From contig NZ_JBHSHY010000011.1 in NCBI RefSeq assembly GCF_042653205.1, positions 1 to 64,000 on the forward strand: 64,000 nt of DNA. The letters run 5' to 3'. Below are positions 32,632 to 41,063 of this stretch, in pieces. Under the pieces are notes generated by a model, which saw only the letters and a program-made list of their open reading frames with translations, made no database searches and was not told where the DNA came from. This stretch comes from Paenibacillus_Z sp042653205. GTDB taxonomy: Bacteria > Bacillota > Bacilli > Paenibacillales > Paenibacillaceae. The number at the start of each line of letters is the position of its first letter. The first letter of the stretch is position 1. The position numbers and the translations under genes are program-made.

Positions 32632-33261
32632 TCATTCCGTCGGAATCGCCAGCAGCGATTCCGCGAGCGGCCTGCGGCCGTTCGGCACCTCGCGCTCGCG
32701 CAGCGTGTCGTCCAGCGATTCTACATCCCCGCGGTATCCGAGCGCGATGACCGCGTGCAGGGCGATCCGCTCCGGCGTGCGGAGCGCCTCGCGCGCTTTG
32801 GCCGCGTCGAATCCGCCGACGGCGCGGGTCGACAGGCCGAGCAGGTTCGCCTGCAGCGCCAGGATGCCCCAGGCGGCGCCGGCATCGAACGCGTGCGCGC
32901 CGTTCGGGTTGCCGTTCTCCCGGAGCCGGTCGGAGGCGAGCAGCAGCAGCACCGGCGCCTTGTCGGTCCACAGCCGGTTGCCCGGCAGAATGAACGAGCG
33001 GAACACCTCGTGCTCCGCCTCGGTGCGGGCGACGTAGAAGCGCCACGGCTGCCCGTTGCCCGAGGACGGCGCCCAGCGGGCGGCCTCGAGAATCGTGTGC
33101 AGCGTCTCGTCCGATACCGGACGATCCGCGTACGCGCGCGGCGACCAGCGGTTCAAAATAAGCGGATGGACGGGATAGTCCGGCACCCGGTTCGCGGCCA
33201 CCTCCGGGCTGTACGAATCGGCGGCGCCGTTTGCGTTTGCGGGCGTAGTCGGGGTTGTCAT
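32632..33261 (-). CDS. nitroreductase family protein (FMN oxidoreductase)
   Basis: The 209-residue protein has the nitroreductase fold signatures: ILNRWSPRAYADRPVS, ARWAPSSGNGQPWRFYVA for FMN phosphate binding, and AAWGILALQANLLGLSTRAVGGFD. There is no signal peptide. Family members use FMN with NAD(P)H to reduce nitro groups, quinones or related compounds. The first 18 residues are low complexity. It is monocistronic. Confidence 0.9.
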   Translation of the reverse strand: MTTPTTPANANGAADSYSPEVAANRVPDYPVHPLILNRWSPRAYADRPVSDETLHTILEAARWAPSSGNGQPWRFYVARTEAEHEVFRSFILPGNRLWTDKAPVLLLLASDRLRENGNPNGAHAFDAGAAWGILALQANLLGLSTRAVGGFDAAKAREALRTPERIALHAVIALGYRGDVESLDDTLREREVPNGRRPLAESLLAIPTE

Positions 33262-33488
33262 CTCTCTTGTCTCCTCTCCATAGTAAAACGCTAAGCCTCT
33301 CTAGTATAAATCACGTTCGCGCCGGCCAAAAGGTTCGTCCGTCCGATACGCGCTCCAATGCGATGCGCGGCCCGGCATGCGCGCCGGGAACCTAGCCATG
33401 CGCGGCCCGGCCACGCGAGACGGCGCCCGGCGATGCGCCGATCCGAACACATAAGAGCCGGCTAACCGCCCGCCGCCCGACGAACGGC

Positions 33489-33707
33489 TCAATCGAGCGC
33501 GAACGCCCGCTGCAAAAACGTCTCCGTCGCCTCGAACGCAAGGTCCAGCTCCGGCGTCGTGCCCGCGTACGGATCGGCCGTCCCGAAGACGTGGTCGCCG
33601 CCGATGTCCGGTACGAACGACTGCGAGGGCGCCGCCTGCTGCAGCTCGCGGTTCTGCGCCAGCAGCCGCTCGTGATCCCGGTCGCCCTGCACGACGAGCC
33701 TTAATCC
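33489..33707 (-). pseudogene. C-terminal remnant of an alpha/beta hydrolase-like gene
   Basis: About 72 codons (LRLVVQGDRDHERLLAQNRE, then GGDHVFGTADP and DLAFEATETFLQRAF) read like the end of a dienelactone-hydrolase-type alpha/beta hydrolase, with the catalytic His region GGDHVFG. Upstream the frame runs straight into a repeat element (33,705-34,085) with no start codon or N-terminal half, so it appears truncated. There is no matching N-terminal half elsewhere in the window. Confidence 0.6.
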
Positions 33708-34085
33708 GGAAATCGCGTCAAATTGGTGAAATAGCAAAATGTGTGTCCGGGATCGCGCAACCTTAGCGCATCTATGAGAAGTGCGGCGGCGTGGGGCGAG
33801 CAGCTCCCCTTTTCTGCGCACCGGACTCTCTGCTTTGCGGACTAGATAGCTGAACGCCGGATTACGCGGACACAGGAGCCGTTATTTCGCCGAATTCAGT
33901 AAATTTTGGCGTTTCGCGGACACAGGCGCGCTTATTAGCCTCGATATCCGGCCAAACAACCGCTTTGACATGCGATAACGGAACGTGTGGCCGCTTAATC
34001 AGGAAAACGAGTCAAATTTGTAAAATAGCGGAACGTGTGGCCGGGATCGTGGAGCATTAGCGCATCTACGCGATGTCATGCGGCA
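33705..34085. repeat. array of short intergenic repeat units in both orientations
   Basis: Units of the type ATAGCGGAACGTGTGGCCG occur at about 33,727, 33,971 and 34,021, and units of the opposite sense (GCGGACACAGGAGCCGTTATT) at about 33,866 and 33,916. The blocks 33,712-33,790 and 34,004-34,083 are related over about 80 bases. No gene is seen here; 33,262-33,488 is also empty. Confidence 0.75.
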
Positions 34086-34159
34086 ACACGGCCGGGCTTC
34101 ACAGGCCTGCACAGGTACAGCGCCGCGACAGCCGCCACGCGCCCCCGGCGCCGCAAGGC

Positions 34160-34202
34160 AAAAAAGCCGGCCAAGGTCACCATACATGACCTTGGCCGGC
34201 TC
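34160..34202 (-). terminator. terminator of the phn operon
   Basis: A 15-bp stem starting AGCCGGCCAAGGTCA, with its complement, contains the stop codon of the PHP gene and is followed on the minus strand by six T residues. Confidence 0.9.
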
Positions 34203-35148
34203 GCGCCGCCCTACCGCGCGCCCGCATCCGCGCGGGCCGCTCCCACGCCCGCTCCCGCAGCGCCGCCAAGCATGCGGCGCCGGCGTCCATGCTGCCGAGC
34301 GGCCAGCGCGCGTCGCCGTAGCCGCCGTGGAAGTCCGAGCCGCCGGTGACGAGCAGGCCGTATTCGGCCGCCGCCCGCGCCGCGCGGCTCCGATCCTCCT
34401 CGCTGTGCGACGGGTGCAGCACCTCGAGGCCCTGCAGGCCGCAGTCGACCCATTCCGGGATCGCCTCGAAATTCCCCAGCTGCCCGGGATGCGCCAGCAC
34501 CGGAATGCCGCCGGCCGCGAGCACGGCGCGGATCGCGTCGCGCGCGTCGACGTACTGCATCGGCAGATGCGCGATGCCGGACTCGCCATTCTCCCCGCGG
34601 GAGAACAGCCGGCGGTACAGCTCGCCGAACAGCTGCTTGGCGCAGCCGCGGTCGACGAGCGCGTGCATGATATGCTGCTTGAACGCGGCGCCGCCTGGCC
34701 CCGCATGGCGGAGCACGTCGTCCCACGCGATATCGTAGCCGGCGGCCGCGAGGCGCTCCGTCATCTCGTACGACAGCCGGGTGCGGCGTTCGACGATCGG
34801 ATCGCACAGCGCCGCCAGCGCGGGATGCGCCGGGTCGATGTACAGGCCGAGAATATGCGCCCGCCGCTTCCGTTCGTAGTCGTACGCGGAAATTTCGATG
34901 CCCGGCACGATGTCCACGCCGAGGCTCCGGCCGAGGCGCGCCGCTTCCGCCACGGCTGCCGTCGTGTCGTGATCCGTGATGGCCAGCGCCGCGATCCCCG
35001 CCTCGGCCGCCTGCCGCACCACGTCCGCCGCGCCGAAGGTGTTGTCCGACGCGTTCGTATGGCAGTGCAGGTCGACTTTGCCGAGCGGCCCGGCTTCGGG
35101 TGCCGCCGCCCCGCCGCGGCGGTCCGGCATCGCAGGCATGCCGCTCAT
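34177..35148 (-). CDS. PHP-domain phosphoesterase, probable PhnPP-type cyclic phosphate hydrolase
   Basis: The 323-residue protein has the PHP metal motifs: H28 and H30 in VDLHCHTNASD, D59 and H60 in ITDHDT, E85 in GIEIS, then VLAHPGQLG and GGSDFHGGYG near the end. It is the last gene of the phn operon and overlaps the upstream stop codon (ATGA). The operon lacks phnN and the usual metallo-beta-lactamase PhnP. A PHP protein called PhnPP is known from Eggerthella lenta to convert 5-phosphoribosyl 1,2-cyclic phosphate to ribose 5-phosphate and phosphate. This gene is the best candidate for that step here. A generic PHP nuclease-phosphatase (TrpH/YciV-like) is the alternative. Confidence 0.85.
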   Translation of the reverse strand: MSGMPAMPDRRGGAAAPEAGPLGKVDLHCHTNASDNTFGAADVVRQAAEAGIAALAITDHDTTAAVAEAARLGRSLGVDIVPGIEISAYDYERKRRAHILGLYIDPAHPALAALCDPIVERRTRLSYEMTERLAAAGYDIAWDDVLRHAGPGGAAFKQHIMHALVDRGCAKQLFGELYRRLFSRGENGESGIAHLPMQYVDARDAIRAVLAAGGIPVLAHPGQLGNFEAIPEWVDCGLQGLEVLHPSHSEEDRSRAARAAAEYGLLVTGGSDFHGGYGDARWPLGSMDAGAACLAALRERAWERPARMRARGRAARAGQGHVW

Positions 35149-36131
35149 CGGCCCGCTCCTTCCATCTCGGCATGCGCCCGCAAGCTTGCGCCGAGCACCG
35201 ATCCCTGCGGCAGCAGGGACGCCGTCCGGCCGATCAGCTCCGGCCAAGCCGGCTCGTACGCCTCGCGCAGCTCATGGACGAACGTCCCGCGGAAATGCGG
35301 CGCCAGCGCCGCCGCGATGTCGCGGAACGGCACCTCGCCTTCCCCGATCGGCATGTGCATGTCGCCCCGCCCGTGCGGGATGAGATCGTACTGGTTCTTC
35401 TCCAGCGAGAAGTTCGGCTGGCCGAAATTATCGTGGACGTGCAGATGGAACACATGGGGCGCCATCGCCGCCAGCTCCTCCAGCGGATCGAAGCCGTACA
35501 TCCGCGCGGCGAGCAGCAGGTGCCCGGTATCCAGCGTCAGGCCGATCGAGCCGTGGCCGATCCGCAGCAGCTGCTCCGCCAGCCGGGACGGCCGGACAGC
35601 GTAGCAGTAATGCGGGCAGTCGAGGTACGGGCGCATGTTCTCCATGCCGATCCGGACGCCGCGCATCCGCGCCAGGTCGCCCGCCAGCCGCAGCTCCTCG
35701 CGCTCCTGCTCCAGCAGACGCTCCTCCGCCTCCGCGGAATACGGCCGCCATTCGTGGCGGTACAGCAGCTCCTCCTCGCCGACATAGCGGGCAGGGTGGT
35801 ACGCCATCGCGGTCGCGCCGAGGGCGCCGCTCGCTTCGATCGCCGCCAGCAGCACCTGGCGGTCCTTGGACAGCCCCTCTTGGCGGAACAGATTGATTTC
35901 GAACGGGGCATGCGTCGTCACCCGCAGCGAAAACTGCTTGAACAATCTGACGTACCGCTCGAGCCGCGCCTCCAGCAAGCGTCCGTTCACGATCACGTTC
36001 ATGCCGTGGATCGGAATTTCGACCGACCGGAAGCCCAGCTCCTCGATCTTCGCCAGCTTGGCTTCCAGCCGCTCCGGCGCGTTCACGAGGTCGTTCGACA
36101 GCAGGCCGACGCCCATCGCTTCAATATGCAT
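35145..36131 (-). CDS. sugar phosphate isomerase/epimerase-like TIM barrel protein in the phn operon
   Basis: The 328-residue protein matches the xylose-isomerase-like (AP_endonuc_2) fold: FRSVEIPIHGMNV, RIGMENMRPYLD with a metal Glu, IGLTLDTGHLLLA, VFHLHVHDNFG, and GTFVHELREAYEP at the end. These provide a typical metal site of Glu, Asp, His and Glu. It lies between phnM and the PHP gene and is coupled to the latter. It is not a standard C-P lyase component. It could process the ribose phosphate product or a phosphonate-derived sugar; its reaction is unknown. Confidence 0.8.
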   Translation of the reverse strand: MHIEAMGVGLLSNDLVNAPERLEAKLAKIEELGFRSVEIPIHGMNVIVNGRLLEARLERYVRLFKQFSLRVTTHAPFEINLFRQEGLSKDRQVLLAAIEASGALGATAMAYHPARYVGEEELLYRHEWRPYSAEAEERLLEQEREELRLAGDLARMRGVRIGMENMRPYLDCPHYCYAVRPSRLAEQLLRIGHGSIGLTLDTGHLLLAARMYGFDPLEELAAMAPHVFHLHVHDNFGQPNFSLEKNQYDLIPHGRGDMHMPIGEGEVPFRDIAAALAPHFRGTFVHELREAYEPAWPELIGRTASLLPQGSVLGASLRAHAEMEGAGR

Positions 36132-36150
36132 CCTTTAAGCACATCCTTCC

Positions 36151-37341
36151 CTACTTTGAAGAGACTGCCATGCTTGGGCGGTACGCCATCTGACACACGA
36201 GATTGCCCCCCGCGAACACCTTCTCGGTCATCGGCCGGCCGCGGTGCAGGCCGACGAGCAGGATGTCCGCCGCCTTGCCCGCTTCGAGCGAGCCCGTCAA
36301 GCCGTCGATGCCGAGCGCGATCGCCGGATTGCGGGAGACCAGATTGACCGCATACGGCAGGTCATAGCCGAGGCCGTGCAGCAGGAACACCGACTGCAGC
36401 AGCGACGGCGGGTAGTAATCGGAGCACAGCATGTCGACGACGCCCGCTTGAATGGCCTCCAGCGCCGACAAGTTATTGCTGTGCGAACGGCCGAGCAGCA
36501 CGTTCGGCGCGCCCATCACGACGTGCAGGCCGCGGCGCTTCGCTTCGGCCGCCACCTCCATCGTGATCGGGAATTCGCTGATCGTCGCGCCCCATTCGCC
36601 GACGCGGTCCAGCTTCTCGAGCGTATCGTCGTCGTGGGAGGCGAGCGGAATGCCCTGCGCGCGGGCCAAAGCCGCGAGCCGGATCAGTTCGTCCTGATCC
36701 ACCTTCGGGAAATTTTTGCGTTCCTCCAGCTGGCGGAGCACTTCCGCTTCGGTCTTGTTCTGCTTCTCCATGATGTACTTGACCTGCACGTCCGGCTGCC
36801 GGTACTGCCCCTGCCCCGGGGTGTGATCCATGAAGGACAGCTGGTCGATATCACCGTCGGTCAGAAAGCGTTCCACATAGGCCGCGCCCGGCACGTTCGT
36901 CATCTCGAAACGGACGTGGACGTTATGCCGCAGCATGTGCTTCTCGCGCTTCAGCTCGCGAATATTGCGGACGTACTCGCGCACGCTGGCGTTCTTCCGC
37001 GCTTCGTTGCTGCGGTTGTCGCCCCATAGGCTGAAGGAATGGTAAATCGTCGTCACGCCCTGCCCCGCCAGCTTCCGTTCCAGCTCGTAGAAGGAAATAT
37101 CCATCGGCAGGCAGCTCGTCGGACGGGGGAAAATCTCGTGCTCGATCGCGTCGCTGTGCGAATCGATCATGCCCGGCAGCACCCAGAGGCCCGAAGCATC
37201 GATATCCCCCGGCTGCGCCTGTCCGGCCGGACCGGAGCGCACCTCCGCGATCGCGTCGTCCTCGATCGTCAGCGTGCCTCCGCGGATGACGCCGTCCGGC
37301 GTCACGATGTTGCCGCCGCAAATCCGTTGCGTACGCTTCAT
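36151..37341 (-). CDS. phnM: PhnM, ribose 1-methylphosphonate 5-triphosphate diphosphatase
   Basis: The 396-residue amidohydrolase has VLPGMIDSHSDAIEHEIFPR near the start, LSFMDHTPGQGQ, IPLASHDDDT, and VDMLCSDYYPPSLL with the terminal Asp. It releases pyrophosphate from alpha-D-ribose 1-methylphosphonate 5-triphosphate to give the PhnJ substrate. ATG 37341 has GGAGGAGC 9 bases upstream; an in-frame ATG at 37362 overlaps that site. The length matches E. coli PhnM. Confidence 0.95.
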   Translation of the reverse strand: MKRTQRICGGNIVTPDGVIRGGTLTIEDDAIAEVRSGPAGQAQPGDIDASGLWVLPGMIDSHSDAIEHEIFPRPTSCLPMDISFYELERKLAGQGVTTIYHSFSLWGDNRSNEARKNASVREYVRNIRELKREKHMLRHNVHVRFEMTNVPGAAYVERFLTDGDIDQLSFMDHTPGQGQYRQPDVQVKYIMEKQNKTEAEVLRQLEERKNFPKVDQDELIRLAALARAQGIPLASHDDDTLEKLDRVGEWGATISEFPITMEVAAEAKRRGLHVVMGAPNVLLGRSHSNNLSALEAIQAGVVDMLCSDYYPPSLLQSVFLLHGLGYDLPYAVNLVSRNPAIALGIDGLTGSLEAGKAADILLVGLHRGRPMTEKVFAGGNLVCQMAYRPSMAVSSK

Positions 37342-37405
37342 AGTTTGTTCGCTCCTCCTCATTCGCTTGCTTGCCGCCCGCGGGCGCCGCCGGCGCCCGG
37401 CAAGG

Positions 37406-38137
37406 CTATTCGGTCCGCGCCGCCGCGGCCTCGCGCTCCGGACGGACCGCCGCGCCGCCGGCGCGGCCGATGTCCACGATGTCGTCGGCGACCTGCTCCA
37501 TGACGTCCCAGTCGTGGAAAATGCCGACCATCGTCGTGCCTTCGCGCTTCATGCCCCGCAGCATCCCGACCACCGCGGCCGTCGTGTCGCGGTCCAGCGA
37601 CGCGGTCGGCTCGTCCAGGATCATCAGCCGCGGCCGCACGATGAATGCGCGGGCGAGATTGACCCGCTGCTGCTCGCCGCCGCTGAAGGTGGCGGGGAAC
37701 GCCTGCCACAGCTTCCGCGGAATGCGCAGCGCCTCGAGCATCGTCTCCGCTTCCCGGCGCGCGTCCGCCGGGGTCCAGCCGAACGGCAGCAGGCGCTCCG
37801 CCACGACGTCGACCGCCGGCACGCGCGGAATGACCTTCAGGAATTGCGAGACGTACCCGATCTCACGTTCGCGGAGCCGGATCATTTGCCGCTCGTCGGC
37901 CTGCGCCAGATCGACGCGGCCTTCGTGCAGCGACTCGTACCAGATCTCGCCGGAGCTCGGCATGTACGTTCGGTAGATGCATTTCAAGATCGTCGATTTG
38001 CCGATGCCGCTCGGACCGGCGATGCCGAGAAACCGGCCCTGGCCGATGCCGAACGACAGCCCTTGAATCGGGTTCACCTTGCCGGCCTGCGAGACGTGAA
38101 GCTCGAAGGACTTGCTTAGATTAACAACCTCCAGCAT
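37406..38137 (-). CDS. phnL: PhnL, C-P lyase ABC-type subunit
   Basis: The 243-residue ABC ATPase has Walker A GPSGIGKST, the PhnL-type signature FSGGEQQRVNLARAF and Walker B LMILDEPTASLD, and lacks membrane partners. The PhnL-specific insert IGYVSQFLKVIPRVPAVDVV is present. It binds the PhnGHIJ core, together with PhnK. ATG 38137 follows GGGGAGG. The longer open frame above it overlaps phnK in another frame and is not coding. Confidence 0.93.
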   Translation of the reverse strand: MLEVVNLSKSFELHVSQAGKVNPIQGLSFGIGQGRFLGIAGPSGIGKSTILKCIYRTYMPSSGEIWYESLHEGRVDLAQADERQMIRLREREIGYVSQFLKVIPRVPAVDVVAERLLPFGWTPADARREAETMLEALRIPRKLWQAFPATFSGGEQQRVNLARAFIVRPRLMILDEPTASLDRDTTAAVVGMLRGMKREGTTMVGIFHDWDVMEQVADDIVDIGRAGGAAVRPEREAAAARTE

Positions 38138-38151
38138 ATGCGATGCCTCCC

Positions 38152-39045
38152 CTACAGCAAGGAGTGAACCAGCAGCTGCGTGTAGGCGTGCTGCGGGTCC
38201 TCCAGGATTTGATCGGTCAAGCCCATCTCGATGATCCGTCCTTGGCGGAGCACCATCGTCCGGTCGGCGAGCATGCGGATGACGCCGAGGTCGTGGGAAA
38301 CCACGATCATCGCCACCTTCAGCTCGCGGCGCAGGCTGCGGATCAGGTCGAGCACGCGTGCCTGCACGGACAGGTCGAGCCCCGTCGTGACTTCGTCGAG
38401 CAGCAGCAGCGGCGGATTGTTGGCCAGCGCCTTGGAGATCTGCACCCGCTGCTGCATGCCGCCGCTGAAGCGCTTCGGCGCTTCGTCCATCCGGTTCAGC
38501 GGAATTTCCACCCGGCCGAGCAGCTCCATGGCCCGCTCGCGGATCCGGCCGACGTGGAAGCGGTCGGCGGCGAACAGCTTCTCGGCGATGTTGCCCGAGC
38601 TCGAGTACGACATGCGCAGCCCGAGGTAAGGGTTCTGATACACCATGCCCATGACATGATTGCGAATATATCGTTTCTGCTGCGCCGATTCCGTCAGCAG
38701 ATTGCTTTCCCCGTTTTTGTACGTCGAGATGAACATTTCCCCGGAAGTCGCTTCTTCGTCGAAGTACAGGCTGCGGACCATCGTGCTTTTGCCCGAGCCG
38801 CTCTCGCCGACCACGCCGAGAATCTCGCCCGGATAGAGGTCGAAGTTCATGTCGATGCAGGCCATGACCGTGCCGCACTGCGGGCAGCGGTTGCCCGGGA
38901 AGGCGGCGTCCGGCGCCAAGCAGCGCGCGCAGCCGCCGCCGAACCGTTTATTCAAATTCCGGACTTGCAAAATCGGGCGTTCGTCCACGGCAGCCGCGTC
39001 CCGCGCGGCAGCAGGACCGAGGTCAAGCGTGGATGGTTGCGGCAT
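38152..39045 (-). CDS. phnK: PhnK, C-P lyase ABC-type subunit with Cys4 insertion
   Basis: The 297-residue ABC ATPase has Walker A GESGSGKST, signature FSGGMQQRVQISKAL and Walker B LLLLDEVTTGLD. The D-loop region has Val where E. coli PhnK has Pro (DEPT), but the catalytic Glu is kept. It differs from E. coli PhnK by about 40 extra N-terminal residues that include a Cys4 motif (CARCLAP then CPQCG, about residues 39-58), probably a zinc ribbon in front of the Walker A strand. It overlaps the end of phnJ by 23 bases. Confidence 0.93.
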   Translation of the reverse strand: MPQPSTLDLGPAAARDAAAVDERPILQVRNLNKRFGGGCARCLAPDAAFPGNRCPQCGTVMACIDMNFDLYPGEILGVVGESGSGKSTMVRSLYFDEEATSGEMFISTYKNGESNLLTESAQQKRYIRNHVMGMVYQNPYLGLRMSYSSSGNIAEKLFAADRFHVGRIRERAMELLGRVEIPLNRMDEAPKRFSGGMQQRVQISKALANNPPLLLLDEVTTGLDLSVQARVLDLIRSLRRELKVAMIVVSHDLGVIRMLADRTMVLRQGRIIEMGLTDQILEDPQHAYTQLLVHSLL

Positions 39046-39931
39046 GGGAATCCCTTCCTTCCGTCGTTTTCCGGCAGTAGGCCGTGTCGGAGCATTGGTG
39101 GACGATCTCGCCGGTCGCGCCGTCCGTCACCTCGTCGAGGAACGTATGGGCGCTGCCGCAGCGGCGGCACGACTTGCCTTCGAAGCGCTCGATCTCGAAC
39201 GGATAATCCTCGAACTGCAGCGGCACGACGTCGGTATACGGAGGCACCGCGTAGATCTTCTTCTCCCGGCCCGCGCCCAGCAGCGTCAGATGCTCGGCCT
39301 GGTGCAGCTTCGGGTTGTCCCAGCGGGGAATCGGGCTCGGCGCCATGATGTAGCGGCCGTGCACGAGGACGGGGTAGTCCGCGCCGAGGGTGATGCTGCC
39401 CCATTTGACGATGCTCTCGTACAAGGTCAGCCAGATCGCGCTGTAATCCATCTCCGCGTGCAGCCGGCGGGTGTTGCGCTCGCTGCGCTCCACCTTGCGG
39501 AGCGGCTCCGGCTGCGGCACCTGCAGCACCAGAATCTGTCCGGCGCGCAGCTTGTCCTCCGGCACCCGGTGGCGCGACTGGATGACGCTCGCTTCCTCCG
39601 CGTCCTCGGTCGTGGCGATGCCGCTCGTCTCTTCGATCAGCTTGCGGATGCTGACGGCGTTGACGCTGTCGTCGTTGCCTTGGTCGATGACCTTGACGAC
39701 GTCTTCCCGCCCGATCAGCGAGAGCGTCAGCTGCAGGCCGCCCGTGCCCCAGCCGCGCCCGATCGGCAGCTCGCGCGAGGCGAACGGCACCTGATAGCCG
39801 GGAATGCAGACGGCCTTCAGCGTCTTGCGGCGAATCTCTCGCTTCGAGCCTTCGTCGAGAAAGGCGAAATTGTACGCGCGCTCAGGAAATGCCGGGAGCT
39901 GCGCCGGCCGGTTGTTGCTGCTGTTGTCCAT
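39023..39931 (-). CDS. phnJ: PhnJ, C-P lyase radical SAM enzyme
   Basis: The 302-residue protein is the catalytic subunit that breaks the C-P bond. The four invariant cysteines are C255, C258, C280 and C286 (SCRRCGSAH, HQCSDTAYC), with spacing identical to E. coli C241, C244, C266 and C272. FAFLDEGSKREIRRKTLKA and IPGYQVPFASRELPIGRGW are typical of the N-terminal half. It overlaps phnI by 50 bases. Confidence 0.97.
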   Translation of the reverse strand: MDNSSNNRPAQLPAFPERAYNFAFLDEGSKREIRRKTLKAVCIPGYQVPFASRELPIGRGWGTGGLQLTLSLIGREDVVKVIDQGNDDSVNAVSIRKLIEETSGIATTEDAEEASVIQSRHRVPEDKLRAGQILVLQVPQPEPLRKVERSERNTRRLHAEMDYSAIWLTLYESIVKWGSITLGADYPVLVHGRYIMAPSPIPRWDNPKLHQAEHLTLLGAGREKKIYAVPPYTDVVPLQFEDYPFEIERFEGKSCRRCGSAHTFLDEVTDGATGEIVHQCSDTAYCRKTTEGRDSHAATIHA

Positions 39932-41057
39932 CTTCGTATTCCTCCTTCCGTTCCTTCGCGACCCGTTCCTTCTCGCGCTGCGCCTGGCGGATGCGGTCGA
40001 GCGACGACTGGAACGTAATGTAGTGCGGCAGCTTCAAGTGCGAGACGAAGCCCGTCGATTCCAGGCCGTCGATGTGCGTCAGCACGAATTCCTCGTCCTG
40101 CGCCGGCGCGGTCCCTTCCGTATCGAGGCTGCGCTCGAGAATCGCCATGGAGATCGCCTTCAGCTCGTTCTGCCCTGTCACGAGCCCGTAGCCCATGACG
40201 AAATGCACCTCGCCGGACGACGCGTCCTGCTTGAACGAGTTGATCGTCTCGACCTCCGTCGCCAGCAGCTCGCCGAGATACAGGCGGTCCTCCGGGTCGT
40301 CGCCCGCGCCGTACGGGTGGTCGATCGTCACTTCGGCGTACCCGACGCGCAGCTCGCCGATCGTCGGATGCACCGCGCCGTAGCCGCGCATGGAGCTGTA
40401 CGCGAGCGCCGTCATCGCGCCCGTCTCGCCGCGGGCCAGCATCTGCAGCCGCGCCGAGCGGGAGGCGGGCAGGATCACCTTGCGCCGCGTCACGTCGAAC
40501 GGCTCGGTGTCGCGCGCCGCCCTCAGCGGCGGCATGAGCCCCTGCTCGCGCAGCAGATCCGCAACCTTGCGGAATTCGGGCTCCTCGGTCAGCTCCCGGC
40601 GTTCCGCCTGCAGGAAGCGGTCCAGGAACGCCCGCGCGTCCTGCGCGCCTTCGCGGCGCAGGCCGAAATGGAGCAGCCGGTGCGTGTAATCGTAGGTCGG
40701 CCCGAGCACCTGCCCGCCGGGCAGGTCGCGGAACGACGAGGAGATGCGCCGGATGACGCGCATCGACGACGTGTCCGTCACGCGCGAGACGTGGTTGCGC
40801 GCCAGCGTGGACCGGTACGCCCGCAGCAGGAACACCGCTTCCGCCGGATCGCCTTCCGCCTGCTTCAGCGCGAGCGCGGCGTATTCCGGCGCGTACAGGC
40901 CCGCTTCGCCCATGACTTTGTCGATCAGGAGCCGCAGCTGCTTCTCGACCGCGCCGAGCGGCAGGATGTCCTCCGCGTCCTTCAGCCGGTAATAGTGGTT
41001 CAGTTCGCTAGCTTGTTCGATGGCTTCTCTTCCGCCCGTTACGGCTACGTATGCCAT
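39882..41057 (-). CDS. phnI: PhnI, C-P lyase subunit
   Basis: The 391-residue protein matches PhnI: MAYVAVTGGREAIEQASEL at the start, then VSRVTDTSSMRVIRRISSSF, MLARGETGAMTALAYSSMRG, and a VHPTIGELRVG-YAEV block. With PhnG, H and L it makes the ribose 1-methylphosphonate triphosphate by displacing adenine from ATP. The C-terminus has a Gln run (QQQQQQ) beyond the conserved domain, overlapping the start of phnJ. Confidence 0.96.
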   Translation of the reverse strand: MAYVAVTGGREAIEQASELNHYYRLKDAEDILPLGAVEKQLRLLIDKVMGEAGLYAPEYAALALKQAEGDPAEAVFLLRAYRSTLARNHVSRVTDTSSMRVIRRISSSFRDLPGGQVLGPTYDYTHRLLHFGLRREGAQDARAFLDRFLQAERRELTEEPEFRKVADLLREQGLMPPLRAARDTEPFDVTRRKVILPASRSARLQMLARGETGAMTALAYSSMRGYGAVHPTIGELRVGYAEVTIDHPYGAGDDPEDRLYLGELLATEVETINSFKQDASSGEVHFVMGYGLVTGQNELKAISMAILERSLDTEGTAPAQDEEFVLTHIDGLESTGFVSHLKLPHYITFQSSLDRIRQAQREKERVAKERKEEYEDGQQQQQPAGAAPGIS

Positions 41058-41063
41058 GATGCC

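Noticed and set aside
33705..34085. CRISPR array
   Set aside because: Units occur in both orientations, differ in sequence and have irregular spacing, and there are no cas genes.
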